DNA of 64,000 nt, from the NCBI RefSeq assembly GCF_047030795.1, contig NZ_JBKYIC010000005.1; one strand, 5' to 3'. A program made the translations under genes and the position numbers. Under the pieces are notes generated by a model. The model ran no database searches and was not told where the DNA came from. It was given only the letters and a program-made list of their open reading frames with translations. How positions within the stretch are numbered: the first letter of the stretch is position 1; each line of letters begins with the position of its first letter. This document shows, piece after piece, positions 1 to 9,089 of this stretch. Source of the stretch: Frisingicoccus sp902471845. Lineage in GTDB: Bacteria > Bacillota > Clostridia > Lachnospirales > Lachnospiraceae.

Positions 1-232
1 GGGCTATGCACAAATTGCAGGGAAATACAATACGACGCCGAAGTATAAATTAATTTTAGATTTAATGTATATTGAAAATTATAGTATTTTAAAGGATATA
101 AAATTAATTTTACAAACATTGATTGTGTTTTTTAAACCAGATAGCACAGAGGCATTTGATAGCGAACGTTATGAGCACCTGGAAAAGTTTTCTGATTTCC
201 TGGAGGCAAACTGGGGTCAAAGAGAGGAATAA
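1..232 (+). CDS. Polyprenyl-phosphate sugar phosphotransferase, C-terminal end (5' truncated)
   Basis: Only the last 76 codons are in the window, read from base 2 to the TAA at 230-232. The fragment opens GYAQIAGKYNTTP and continues KLILDLMYIENYS, the C-terminal signature of the bacterial sugar transferase family (PF02397; WcaJ, RfbP and CpsE types). These membrane enzymes move a sugar 1-phosphate from a nucleotide sugar to undecaprenyl phosphate and so start a polysaccharide repeat unit. A short acidic tail follows. The stop lies 3 bases before the next gene, so this is probably the priming enzyme of the downstream operon. The sugar it transfers cannot be judged from this fragment. Confidence 0.85.
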   Translation, partial: GYAQIAGKYNTTPKYKLILDLMYIENYSILKDIKLILQTLIVFFKPDSTEAFDSERYEHLEKFSDFLEANWGQREE

Positions 233-235
233 GAT

Positions 236-988
236 ATGATAAAAGGGCAAGTAAGTGCAGGAATTGTGACGTACAATAATGCGTCGGAAATCGTTCCTTG
301 TTTGAATTCTCTTATTGAGACTACAAAAGGGATGGATGTGGAAATTTATGTTTTGGATAATCATTCTAATGATGATACGGTGCCTGTTATCCGAAATTAT
401 TTTCCACGAGTTCATGTGATTGAAAGCCCAGTGAACCTGGGGTTTGGACGTGGACATAATGAAATATTAAAAAAAATATCTTCCGAGTTTCATATGGTGG
501 TCAACCCGGATATCCAGTTCACTCCGAAAGTTGTCTCTAAATTAACAGCATTTATGCGTCATTATCCGGAAGTGGGAATTGTTACTCCAAAGATAAGAAA
601 TGCCGATGGAAGTGAACAATTGCTTCCGAAACGGGATCCTAAATTTTCCTATGTTATTTTAAGCAAATTTCGTCCGTTTCATTTTTTCAGAGATGAATAT
701 ACCCGGGCGGATGAAGTTTTTAATAAACCGTCTCGAATTCTGTCCAGCACGGGTTGCTTTTTTATGATACGGACAGATGTATTCAGAAAAGTAAAAGGGT
801 TTGATGAGCAATTTTTCATGTATTTTGAAGATGCGGATTTATCACGGAGAGTGCGTAAAAAGAAAGCTATCGTTTTCTATCCGAACGCATATGTGTATCA
901 TGCATGGAAAAGGGACAATACCCGAAGCTTTAGAGGAATAAGGATATTTTTAACATCTATGGTTAAATACTTTTGGAAATGGAAATGA
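236..988 (+). CDS. GT2 family glycosyltransferase, WbbL/rhamnosyltransferase-like
   Basis: A 250-residue GT-A fold enzyme. The N-terminus has the nucleotide-binding start VTYNNASEI, the DxD-like position is NPDI (residues 90-93), and the acceptor-side signature STGCFFMIRTDVFRKVKGFD is followed by an ED motif in FEDADLSRRV. This pattern is typical of WbbL-like rhamnosyltransferases, which extend a lipid-linked glycan on the cytoplasmic face of the membrane. Donor specificity cannot be fixed from sequence. A dTDP-rhamnose supply at 57-61 kb makes L-rhamnose plausible (inference). The ATG lies 3 bases after the upstream stop, with GAGAGGAA as ribosome site. There is no transmembrane segment. Confidence 0.85.
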   Translation: MIKGQVSAGIVTYNNASEIVPCLNSLIETTKGMDVEIYVLDNHSNDDTVPVIRNYFPRVHVIESPVNLGFGRGHNEILKKISSEFHMVVNPDIQFTPKVVSKLTAFMRHYPEVGIVTPKIRNADGSEQLLPKRDPKFSYVILSKFRPFHFFRDEYTRADEVFNKPSRILSSTGCFFMIRTDVFRKVKGFDEQFFMYFEDADLSRRVRKKKAIVFYPNAYVYHAWKRDNTRSFRGIRIFLTSMVKYFWKWK

Positions 989-998
989 GTGTAAATTG

Positions 999-1937
999 AT
1001 GATAGATATATTGATGGCGACTTATAATGGTGAACATTATCTGGAAGAACAGCTGGCGTCTATTGAAAGTCAGACGTGGACGGATTGGCGTTTGATTGTT
1101 CATGACGATGCTTCTTCGGATGGAACCTGGAGAATTTTGGAGAATTTTCAGAAACGACTTGGCAAAGAAAAGGTGATTATTAAGAAAAATAATCCGGCGA
1201 GCGGCAGTGCAAAAGCAAATTTTATAGGTCTCATACAAGCAAGCGCAGGAGATTATATGATGTGTTGTGATCAGGATGACGTATGGCATCTGGATAAAGT
1301 GGCCAGAACATTTTATCGCATGCGACAGATGGAGAAAAGATATGGAAATGAAATCCCCTTGTTGGTGCATACGGACTTGTGTGTTGTCGATGAACAGTTA
1401 TCCGAGTTGAATTCGAGATTTCATAGTTATATGAATTTGAGGACAGATGGCAAATTGAATAAAGAACTTATACAAAATCAGGTAACAGGATGCACAGTTA
1501 TGATTAATAAGGCACTAAGGAAGTATGTGGCTGAAGTTACTGATGTGGAACCAATCGTTATGCATGATCATTGGCTGGCATTAATTGCTCTTGTTTTTGG
1601 AAAAATGAGTTATTTGAATAAAGCAACGATCGATTACCGACAGCATGGAGATAATTCTGTGGGAGCGCAGAATGCGCGAAGTATTTCCTATATGTGGCAG
1701 CGTTTTTTAAGGGGAAAAAACAAATTTCGTCAGGATATGAGAGACTCGTGTTGTCAGGTTGGTTATTTTGTCCAGTTATATGTATCTTGTATAAAAGATG
1801 AGAAAGTGATAGAATTACTAGATAAGTACTCTCATTTATACGAAAAAAATAAAATGAGTCGGATTTTTTGCTTTTTTCAGCATAACCTCTGGAAAAAAGG
1901 TGTCAGCCGAAAAATAATGCAAGTAATCTGGGGATGA
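999..1937 (+). CDS. GT2 family glycosyltransferase, RgpB-like
   Basis: A 312-residue GT2 enzyme starting MIDILMATYNG, with the motif DQDDVW at residues 91-96 standing for the metal/nucleotide DxD site and an HDHW motif further on. This combination is usual for alpha-1,3-rhamnosyltransferases of the RgpB/WfgD type, so a rhamnosyltransferase role in polymer extension is likely but unproven. I start at ATG 999; a TTG at 996 in the same frame would add one residue. The gene follows the previous GT2 by 10 bases and precedes a GT4 by 5, in a tightly packed operon. The C-terminal 60 residues are Lys-rich, perhaps for peripheral membrane contact. Confidence 0.82.
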   Translation: MIDILMATYNGEHYLEEQLASIESQTWTDWRLIVHDDASSDGTWRILENFQKRLGKEKVIIKKNNPASGSAKANFIGLIQASAGDYMMCCDQDDVWHLDKVARTFYRMRQMEKRYGNEIPLLVHTDLCVVDEQLSELNSRFHSYMNLRTDGKLNKELIQNQVTGCTVMINKALRKYVAEVTDVEPIVMHDHWLALIALVFGKMSYLNKATIDYRQHGDNSVGAQNARSISYMWQRFLRGKNKFRQDMRDSCCQVGYFVQLYVSCIKDEKVIELLDKYSHLYEKNKMSRIFCFFQHNLWKKGVSRKIMQVIWG

Positions 1938-1942
1938 TGTAG

Positions 1943-3220
1943 ATGAATGTTAATCAAGGAATATTAAGGGCTTCGGAAACATTGAAACCCGTATTGAAGA
2001 AGATATTTCCGCAGAAATTATTGCAGAAAATAAAACAAATTTTTGTGGAAAGAAATTATAATCAGATGGTAAAGAACGGACGGGAGCCGTTTGACAGACA
2101 CAAGTTTCCTGACGGCATTAATTTAATTGGTTTAGTGCGCGCTGAAATGGGTTTGGGGCAGAGCTGCCGCCTTTTGGCAAATGAACTGAAGGCGGGCAAT
2201 ATACCGTGTTCTCTTTATGATTTTCAGCTTGGCAGTAAGCTTTTGAAGGCAGAAGATCATTCGATGGATGACATGATTTCAGAAGCGTTCCCATATAATA
2301 TCAATTTAATTCATATTAATCCGGATGAAATGATGCTTATGTATACCCGGATGGAGGCGGAACGATGGAATGGGCGTTATAATATTGCGTTTTGGTTATG
2401 GGAACTGGAAGAGATTCCGGAGCATTGGAAGAAATTTTTTCCTATGCTTGATGAAATCTGGACACCATCTGAGTTTATCAGTAATAATTTAAGAAAAGTT
2501 ACCGACTTACCAGTCTATACGATGCCTTATTGTGTGGAGGCGCCGGTAGATGAGGCGCTGAATCGGAAATATTTTGGACTTCCGGAGGATAAATTTCTTT
2601 TTTTGGTCATGTATGATTCTAATAGTACTATAGAAAGAAAAAATCCGACGGGAGCTATTCGTGCGTTTAGAAAAGCATTTAAAAATAATCCGGGTGTGGG
2701 CATCGTTGTAAAGATTAACAATGCAAAGCCACGGGATATAGAGCGTCTGAATCATATGCTTAAAGGGTGTACCAATGTTTATTTTATCACAGAAACATTA
2801 TCGAAGGTTGAAGTTAATTCTTTGATTAAGCAGGTGGATGTTTTTGTATCACTTCATCGGGCAGAAGGGTTTGGTTTGGTCATGGCAGAAGCGATGATTG
2901 TCGGAACTCCTGTCATTGCAACCAATTGGTCTTCGAATACAGAATTTATGAATTCGGATGTAGCGTGTATGGTAGATTGCGGATTTATAACATTGGAGAA
3001 AGACAGTCCGCCATATAAAAAGGGAAGCGTTTGGGCAGATCCAGATGTGGTTCAGGCGGCACGTTATATGCGGAAGTTGTATAAGGAACCAGCATATTAT
3101 GAACACTTAAAGAAAAAAGCCCAAGAATATATAATAGAAAAGCTAAGTATGGAAAATGCAGTTAGTGCATTGGAGAAACGGGTAGGAGAGATTTATGAAG
3201 CATTTGAGAGAAATATATGA
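1943..3220 (+). CDS. GT4 family glycosyltransferase
   Basis: A 425-residue GT-B enzyme. The N-terminal half contains GLVRAEMGLGQSCRLLA and FWLWELEEIPEHW, typical of polysaccharide-cluster GT4 proteins of the WbaZ/rhamnan type. The C-terminal half has the donor-site E-x7-E signature, EGFGLVMAE (first Glu near residue 308), followed by GTPVIATNWS. It presumably adds a sugar to the lipid-linked chain in the cytosol; the donor is unknown. A basic, Lys-rich N-terminus (residues 15-45) may touch the membrane. Its last 26 bases overlap the next gene, so translation of the ABC permease is probably coupled to it. Confidence 0.85.
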   Translation: MNVNQGILRASETLKPVLKKIFPQKLLQKIKQIFVERNYNQMVKNGREPFDRHKFPDGINLIGLVRAEMGLGQSCRLLANELKAGNIPCSLYDFQLGSKLLKAEDHSMDDMISEAFPYNINLIHINPDEMMLMYTRMEAERWNGRYNIAFWLWELEEIPEHWKKFFPMLDEIWTPSEFISNNLRKVTDLPVYTMPYCVEAPVDEALNRKYFGLPEDKFLFLVMYDSNSTIERKNPTGAIRAFRKAFKNNPGVGIVVKINNAKPRDIERLNHMLKGCTNVYFITETLSKVEVNSLIKQVDVFVSLHRAEGFGLVMAEAMIVGTPVIATNWSSNTEFMNSDVACMVDCGFITLEKDSPPYKKGSVWADPDVVQAARYMRKLYKEPAYYEHLKKKAQEYIIEKLSMENAVSALEKRVGEIYEAFERNI

Positions 3221-3971
3221 TTATCGCCAGATGATTTTCAGTTTAGTGCGGAAAGAATTGCGGGGAAGGTATAAGGGCTCTGCATTGGGATTTTTATGGA
3301 CTTTTATCAATCCATTATTGCAGTTATGTGTTTATACATTTGTGTTTTCTATCGTTATGCCGAATAATATAGACAAGTTTTACTTGTATCTGTTTGTTGG
3401 ATTAATCCCGTGGCTGTTCTTCAGCGGCTCTTTGACGGGTGGGGCGGCCAGCATCATTAATCAGAAAGATATGGTAAAGAAAATTTATTTCCCTCGGGAA
3501 GTTATGCCGATTGCTTATGTGACAAGTAATTTTGTGAATATGCTTCTTTGTTTTGTGGTTATTTTTGCAGTTGTAATTGTTTCGGGGGTTGGGATAAATC
3601 TTATTGCAATATGTTATCTGCCGATTATTATGATTGTTGAATATATTATGTGTCTTGGCGGAGCGATGCTGACATCGGCTTTGACAGTGTATTTCAGAGA
3701 TTTGGAATATATTTTAGGTATTGTGACAATGGCCTGGATGTATTTTACGCCGGTGGTATATTCGATTGATATGGTGCCGGAAAATTTAAGACCATTTATG
3801 AATTTGAATCCAATGACTCCGGTGATTGTGGCATATCGAGATGTACTTTATAGTAAACAGGTGCCACATATCAGCACATTGGCGAATGGTTTTGTTTTGG
3901 GTTGCATCGTACTGGTCATCGGCTGTGTTGTGTTCCAGAAATTACAGAGAGGATTCGCGGAGGAATTGTAA
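3195..3971 (+). CDS. Polysaccharide ABC exporter, permease subunit (Wzm/RgpC-like)
   Basis: A 258-residue ABC-2 type permease. The cytoplasmic N-terminal stretch (about residues 1-30: LVRKELRGRYKGSALGFLW) is a hallmark of O-antigen, teichoic acid and rhamnan exporters (Wzm, TagG, RgpC). About six hydrophobic segments follow, with YFRDLEYILGIV on the cytoplasmic side before the last pair. With the ATPase encoded directly after it, it should form the channel that moves a completed lipid-linked polysaccharide across the membrane. It overlaps the preceding GT4 gene by 26 bases and ends one base before the ATPase start. Confidence 0.92.
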   Translation: MKHLREIYDYRQMIFSLVRKELRGRYKGSALGFLWTFINPLLQLCVYTFVFSIVMPNNIDKFYLYLFVGLIPWLFFSGSLTGGAASIINQKDMVKKIYFPREVMPIAYVTSNFVNMLLCFVVIFAVVIVSGVGINLIAICYLPIIMIVEYIMCLGGAMLTSALTVYFRDLEYILGIVTMAWMYFTPVVYSIDMVPENLRPFMNLNPMTPVIVAYRDVLYSKQVPHISTLANGFVLGCIVLVIGCVVFQKLQRGFAEEL

Positions 3972-5270
3972 ATGAAACCGGGAAATGCAATAGAAGTTAA
4001 AAATGTAAAAAAGAAATTTAAAGTATATTTTGATAAAGGAAGTCAGCTTAAAGAGCGGATATTATTCCGAAATAGAAATCGTTATGAGGAACGATGGGTT
4101 TTGGATGATGTCAGTTTTGAGGTGAAACAAGGGGAAGCCATTGGCTTGATTGGTCATAATGGTTGTGGAAAGAGTACAACGTTGAAATTGTTGACTCGAA
4201 TTATGTATCCGGATTCAGGAAGTATAGAATTAAAAGGCAGGGTTTCCAGTTTAATTGAACTGGGAGCAGGGTTCCATCCAGACATGAGTGGAAGAGAAAA
4301 TATATATACAAATGCGTCTATTTTTGGATTGACTAAAAAGGAAATTGATGAACGTCTGGACGACATCATTGAGTTCTCTGAGATGGAACCGTTTTTGGAC
4401 AATCCGGTGCGTACTTATTCGTCAGGAATGTATATGCGTCTGGCCTTTTCTGTTGCTATCAATGTGAATGCGGATATTCTTCTAATTGATGAAATCCTTG
4501 CAGTTGGGGATGTCAATTTCCAGGCAAAATGTTTTAATAAACTACGCGAAATAAAAGCGCAGGGAACGACCATTGTTATCGTATCCCATTCGATGGGACA
4601 GATTGAACAGATTTGTGATCGTAGTATTTGGATTCATGAGGGAAAGATTAAAGCTGAAGGTGTTCCAAGGGATATAGATATGGAATATCTGAATTTTATG
4701 GGTGAAAAACGTGAAGCAGATGCTGTCCAGCGATCTGAGAAACGTGAGTCGGAGGCTCAAAAAGAAGCGGAAGCCGGGAAATGTGTTCAAGAACCGGAGA
4801 ACTGTGAGGATCAGCAGGAGGAAGAAAAAATAGAAGAGCCTGCAGTAAAGAAAAGATGGGGAAACGGAAAAGCAAGATTCAAGGAGATATATATGACAGA
4901 CACTGCAGGAAAAAAGAAAACAGTATTTGCCTCCGAGGATTCTATGCGTATTTGTATGTCTTATGCAGTGAAGGATAAGGTAGAAGATGCTGTATTTGGT
5001 ATTGGAATTTTTCGGAGTGATGGTCTCCAATGCTATGGAACGAACACCAGGATTGAGCAATTTGATAAGTTTGATTTAGTAAAAGACGGGATGGTGGTTG
5101 TCAATCTTAAAAAGTTGCTGTTGCTTCCTGGACAATATACATTGGATGTGGCAATTGAGTCGGATATGGCGACACCAGTGGATTATTATAAAGAATCTTA
5201 TGTATTTGAGGTATATTCATCATTGGGAGATGTTGGAGTGTCTCGTATAGAACATACGTGGGAGGTATAA
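3972..5270 (+). CDS. Polysaccharide ABC exporter, ATPase with C-terminal glycan-recognition domain (Wzt/RgpD-like)
   Basis: A 432-residue protein. Residues 1-240 are an ABC ATPase with Walker A GHNGCGKST (61-69), signature YSSGM near 148 and Walker B ILLIDEILAVGD near 170-181. A charged Glu/Lys/Gln-rich linker (about 243-290) leads to a beta-rich Wzt_C-type domain (about 295-432; KARFKEIYMTD and LLLPGQYTLDVAIES are typical). In E. coli O9a Wzt, that domain binds the terminally modified glycan and licenses export. Its presence suggests this polymer is finished and capped before export. The coiled-coil methyltransferase encoded next is the obvious candidate capping enzyme (inference). Confidence 0.92.
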   Translation: MKPGNAIEVKNVKKKFKVYFDKGSQLKERILFRNRNRYEERWVLDDVSFEVKQGEAIGLIGHNGCGKSTTLKLLTRIMYPDSGSIELKGRVSSLIELGAGFHPDMSGRENIYTNASIFGLTKKEIDERLDDIIEFSEMEPFLDNPVRTYSSGMYMRLAFSVAINVNADILLIDEILAVGDVNFQAKCFNKLREIKAQGTTIVIVSHSMGQIEQICDRSIWIHEGKIKAEGVPRDIDMEYLNFMGEKREADAVQRSEKRESEAQKEAEAGKCVQEPENCEDQQEEEKIEEPAVKKRWGNGKARFKEIYMTDTAGKKKTVFASEDSMRICMSYAVKDKVEDAVFGIGIFRSDGLQCYGTNTRIEQFDKFDLVKDGMVVVNLKKLLLLPGQYTLDVAIESDMATPVDYYKESYVFEVYSSLGDVGVSRIEHTWEV

Positions 5271-5272
5271 TT

Positions 5273-6334
5273 GTGGCTGGATTAGGGGGAAAGGCGTTTC
5301 AGCGCTTTGGGCAAGAATATATAGAAAATCAGAATAATATTATTGAACAGCAGAGAAAAGCTATTGAAGAACTTAAACAAAGGTGCGAAAAACTGGAAAA
5401 TGACTTAGAAGAAGAAAAGGAGGCATTGTATGGTGCACAAGCCGCATTGAGTGAAGTATATCAGTATATGAATGAACGCAAAGAAATGAATCCACAGTTA
5501 GAAGAGAATATGCGTGATAATAACAGGCGTATAAAACTGTTGGAAAATCGAGCGGATATGCAGGACGTTAAAATTAAAACGGTTTCAAAAACGAGTAATA
5601 TGCTGATGTATGCAAAGGGAGGAAGCGTTTCGAGTGCCAGGCCTGTTTCGGATTCTGAGGATGAATACAGTTGTATTGACTATTTTGATTTTGAAAATCA
5701 TTTTCGCGGTTCAAGAGATAGCATTAAAGAGATTCAGAAACAGTATCTTGAATATTTCATGGGCAAAAGCAACGTACTTGATTTAGGCTGTGGTCGGGGA
5801 GAGTTTCTTGAACTTCTTAAGGAAAATAATATTGAAGCAACAGGTGTTGAATGCTATTCGGAATTTGCGGAATACTGCAAGATAAGAGGATTAAATGTGG
5901 CTGAAGATGATGCACTGGCATATTTGGAGAAACAGGAGATGGTGGGCGGTATTTTTGCCGGACAGTTAATTGAACATCTAAAGTTTAATCAAATCGTACA
6001 GCTGTGTGAATTGGCCTATGAAAAACTTGAAGATGGAGCTTATATTATTATGGAGACGCCGAATCCGATGTCGTTGGCGATTTATACTCATGCGTTTTAC
6101 ATGGATCCATCGCACAACAAGCCGATACATCCGTTGACGATGGAATATTTTATGCGTAAAATCGGATTTAAGGATGTTAAGATTTTATTTACAGAATCCA
6201 GCAGATATCCAGTGGAGATACCGGAACTTAAAGCCGGGGGAATAGAAAATCTGGAGGCTTTTAACAAAAGTATAAAAGAAGTGAGTAAAACTTTATTTGG
6301 AAGTCAGGATTATGCCATTATTGGAAGAAGATAG
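5273..6334 (+). CDS. Coiled-coil class I SAM-dependent methyltransferase, possible chain-capping enzyme
   Basis: About 353 residues. The first 105 are a heptad-like charged coil (ENQNNIIEQQRKAIEELKQR). A Rossmann methyltransferase domain follows, with SAM motif I VLDLGCGRGEFLELL (about 168-182) and a post-motif acid in GVECY. I start at GTG 5273, because GGAGGT at 5261-5266 is ideally spaced for it; an upstream GTG at 5258 overlaps the ATPase and has no such site. Its position beside a Wzt carrying a recognition domain recalls WbdD, where a methyl/phosphate cap and a coiled-coil ruler set chain length. Here the coil precedes the catalytic domain and no kinase domain is visible, so the parallel is only partial. 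Confidence 0.78.
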   Translation: MAGLGGKAFQRFGQEYIENQNNIIEQQRKAIEELKQRCEKLENDLEEEKEALYGAQAALSEVYQYMNERKEMNPQLEENMRDNNRRIKLLENRADMQDVKIKTVSKTSNMLMYAKGGSVSSARPVSDSEDEYSCIDYFDFENHFRGSRDSIKEIQKQYLEYFMGKSNVLDLGCGRGEFLELLKENNIEATGVECYSEFAEYCKIRGLNVAEDDALAYLEKQEMVGGIFAGQLIEHLKFNQIVQLCELAYEKLEDGAYIIMETPNPMSLAIYTHAFYMDPSHNKPIHPLTMEYFMRKIGFKDVKILFTESSRYPVEIPELKAGGIENLEAFNKSIKEVSKTLFGSQDYAIIGRR

Positions 6335-6352
6335 CAGAAAGGATTACGAAGA

Positions 6353-6805
6353 ATGAGTGATAAGATTCAGACAGTAGATGTTGAAAAAATCATGGAAGAG
6401 ATTCGGAAGAACATAGAAGCACGCGGTGTGTCAGAAGAAGTTCTGGGATTTAATGAAGTGGATTCCGATACAGAGATACGCAATGGAATTCCAGTGGACG
6501 AGATGATTTATGATGAAAACGACTTAAATCAATATATTCGATATGCCAGAGCTGCACATAATATTCCCTATTATGAACCGATACAGGGAGGAAAATTAAA
6601 GGTGTTTGTTAAGCGGGTTATGCGAAAGTTGATGGCATTTCAGATGCAACCGCTAAGAGAGCGCCAAAATCATTTCAATTATAATTCGATACAGTGTATT
6701 CGCCAGTTAGCAGTACATATGGCAGAACTGGAAGATGCGTTAATCCAGAAAGAAGAGATTATCGAAGAACTTCAGACAAGAATTGAAGCTATAGAGAATA
6801 AGTAA
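6353..6805 (+). CDS. Small coiled-coil protein of unknown function in the export operon
   Basis: 150 residues, no signal peptide and no clear membrane segment. The N-terminal motif VDVEKIMEEIRKNI resembles the short helix that precedes many methyltransferases and glycosyltransferases in O-antigen-type clusters. The middle has a basic amphipathic stretch (KVFVKRVMRKLMAFQMQPLR) that could lie on the membrane, and the last 35 residues are a short coiled coil. It sits between the coiled-coil methyltransferase and a GT4 gene. An adaptor or chain-length partner of the methyltransferase is possible, but I do not recognise a named family and assign no function. Confidence 0.7.
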   Translation: MSDKIQTVDVEKIMEEIRKNIEARGVSEEVLGFNEVDSDTEIRNGIPVDEMIYDENDLNQYIRYARAAHNIPYYEPIQGGKLKVFVKRVMRKLMAFQMQPLRERQNHFNYNSIQCIRQLAVHMAELEDALIQKEEIIEELQTRIEAIENK

Positions 6806-6816
6806 GAGGACCATTT

Positions 6817-8010
6817 ATGAAAAAGAAGATCTGTTGTGTCGTTCAACGCTATGGGATGGAGGTTAATGGTGGTGCGGAACTGCATTGCCGCCAGATATCA
6901 GAAAGGCTGACACCTTTTTATGACGTAGAAGTATTAACGACAAAAGCTATTGATTATATGAGTTGGAAGGATGAATATTCTGAGGATGAAGAAATACTGA
7001 ACAGTGTAAAAGTGCGGCGTTTTTCTGTGGCCGTTGAACGGAACATGGATAAATTTAATGAGATAAATAATCGATTTATGTTGGGACAGTTACCTGCTAT
7101 AGAGGAAAAGGATTGGATGGATGCACAGGGGCCTTATGTACCAAAATTAATCGAATATATAACAGCCCATAAAAGGGATTATGATGTTTTTATTTTTTTC
7201 ACCTATCTGTATTATCAAACGGTTAACGGCGTTCCAGAAGTTAAAGAAAAAGCGATTCTTGTGCCGGATGCCCATGACGAACCGTTTCTTCGGATGGAAT
7301 TGTTTGAAAAGCTGTTTAAACAACCGAAGGCGATGTTCTTTAATACGAATGATGAACGGATACTAGTGCGAAAGAAATTTCAAAACTGGAAAGTTCGGTG
7401 TCGAATTGGAGGCGCTGGCGTTGACCTGCCAGAGGACATTTCAAGTCAGCGGTTTAGCGACAAATATGGTTTGGAAAACTACATGATATATGTGGGACGT
7501 ATTGATACAGGAAAAAACTGCGATCAGATGTTCCGGGATTTTATTGCCTATAAAGAAGCACATCCGGGCAGTCTCAAGCTGGTTTTGATGGGAAAGAACA
7601 TTATTGAGATTCCGAAACATCCGGACATCGTTCCGCTTGGGTTTGTGGACGATCAGGATAAGTTCGATGGAATCTCCGGCGCAAAATTTCTGATACTGCC
7701 ATCAGTGTTTGAAAGTTTGTCGATCGTTGTGCTGGAGGCGTTTTCATTGGGCGTGCCAGTATTGGTTAACGGCGCTTGCGAAGTACTTAAAAGCCATTGT
7801 CAACGCAGTAACGGCGGTTTATATTATAGGAATACAAATGAATTTTGCGCGGCACTCCATTATATGCTTCATCACCATGACGTATGCAGTGCTATGGGGG
7901 AAAATGGTCGGGAATATGTGAATCGATACTATCAGTGGGATGTCGTGATTCGTAAATTGCGGGGCCTGATTGAATATGTGATGAAGAGTAACAGGACTGA
8001 GGAGAAATAA
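6817..8010 (+). CDS. GT4 family glycosyltransferase
   Basis: A 397-residue GT-B enzyme. The N-terminal domain has the glycine loop NGGAELHCRQISERL; the C-terminal domain has YVGRIDTGKNCDQM and the donor-site signature FESLSIVVLEAF. It resembles the GT4 encoded two genes downstream at 9086 in length, in the N-terminal GGAE motif and in the shared pattern VRRFxV...RNMDKFNEIN, so the two are probably ancient paralogues. It presumably acts in the cytosol on the lipid-linked chain; donor and acceptor are unknown. ATG 6817 is preceded by AAGAGGA. Confidence 0.83.
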   Translation: MKKKICCVVQRYGMEVNGGAELHCRQISERLTPFYDVEVLTTKAIDYMSWKDEYSEDEEILNSVKVRRFSVAVERNMDKFNEINNRFMLGQLPAIEEKDWMDAQGPYVPKLIEYITAHKRDYDVFIFFTYLYYQTVNGVPEVKEKAILVPDAHDEPFLRMELFEKLFKQPKAMFFNTNDERILVRKKFQNWKVRCRIGGAGVDLPEDISSQRFSDKYGLENYMIYVGRIDTGKNCDQMFRDFIAYKEAHPGSLKLVLMGKNIIEIPKHPDIVPLGFVDDQDKFDGISGAKFLILPSVFESLSIVVLEAFSLGVPVLVNGACEVLKSHCQRSNGGLYYRNTNEFCAALHYMLHHHDVCSAMGENGREYVNRYYQWDVVIRKLRGLIEYVMKSNRTEEK

Positions 8011-8012
8011 AT

Positions 8013-9089
8013 ATGCGGATTATACAGATGTTGCCAACATTTGCTTATGGAGACGCTATTGGCAATGATACGCTGGCATTACAAGATACGTTGCGGAATG
8101 CCGGGTATGAAACAGAAATTTATGCGGATGTTATTGACGTAAAGCTTGGAAAAGATGTGGCAAAGCAGGCGGAAGATTATAGATATAAAGAAGGGGATGT
8201 TATTTTTTATCATCTTTCAACCGGTTCTGATTTGAATTATAAGATTACTGAGTATCCAGGCCGAAGAATTATTATGTATCATAATGTGACACCGCCAAAG
8301 TTTTTTAAAGGGTTTGATCCAGATGCAGAAAAAGCCTGTGCAGATGGATTGAGGGCAGCGAGATATCTGGCTAAAAAGACGGATTTATGCATTGTAGATT
8401 CGGCTTTTAACAAGACAGATTTACTGGCAATGGGTTATGATTGCCCGATGGAAGTGTTGCCGATATTAATTGCATTTGATGATTATAAAAAGGAACCGGA
8501 TAAAAAAATTATTAAAGCATACGATGATGACTGGGTAAATGTTGTTTTTACCGGTCGGGTGGCTCCAAATAAATGTCCGGAAGATATTATAGCGGCATTT
8601 TATTATTATAAAAAAAATATACAACCGAAATCGCGGCTGTTTTTGGTGGGAAGATATGACGGGATGCCGGCTTATAAAACCCAGTTAGATGTTTATGTCA
8701 AACAGTTAGGACTGGAAGATGTTTATTTTACCGGCCATGTGAAATTTGATGAAATTCTTGCTTACTATCATATTGCGGACGTGTTTGTCTGTCTGAGTGA
8801 ACATGAAGGTTTTTGTGTGCCGTTAGTTGAGGCGATGTATTTTGGTGTCCCTATTATTGCTTATGACAGTACTGCAATTGGAGATACATTGGGAGGCAGC
8901 GGTCTGCTGCTTCAAGATAAATCACCGGCAATTGTCGGTGAGGCGATCCGTTTGGTAGCAGAAAATAAAGAGTTGAGGGACCGGTTGGTTATGGGACAGA
9001 AAGAGCGGCTGAAAGATTTTGCTCATGATAAGATTAAAAAGAATTTTTTAGAGATTATGCAGAAATTTTTAGCAGAGGATAAGAAATGA
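8013..9089 (+). CDS. GT4 family glycosyltransferase
   Basis: A 358-residue GT4 enzyme starting MRIIQMLPTFAYGDAIGNDT, a beginning common in group-1 mannosyl/rhamnosyltransferases of polysaccharide clusters. The donor domain has FTGRVAPNKCPEDII, HVKFDEILAYYHIADVFVC and the E-x7-E signature EGFCVPLVE. It starts two bases after the preceding GT4, and its stop overlaps the next start (ATGA at 9086-9089), so three GT4 genes are translated as a coupled block. The sugar specificity is not readable from the sequence. Confidence 0.84.
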   Translation: MRIIQMLPTFAYGDAIGNDTLALQDTLRNAGYETEIYADVIDVKLGKDVAKQAEDYRYKEGDVIFYHLSTGSDLNYKITEYPGRRIIMYHNVTPPKFFKGFDPDAEKACADGLRAARYLAKKTDLCIVDSAFNKTDLLAMGYDCPMEVLPILIAFDDYKKEPDKKIIKAYDDDWVNVVFTGRVAPNKCPEDIIAAFYYYKKNIQPKSRLFLVGRYDGMPAYKTQLDVYVKQLGLEDVYFTGHVKFDEILAYYHIADVFVCLSEHEGFCVPLVEAMYFGVPIIAYDSTAIGDTLGGSGLLLQDKSPAIVGEAIRLVAENKELRDRLVMGQKERLKDFAHDKIKKNFLEIMQKFLAEDKK

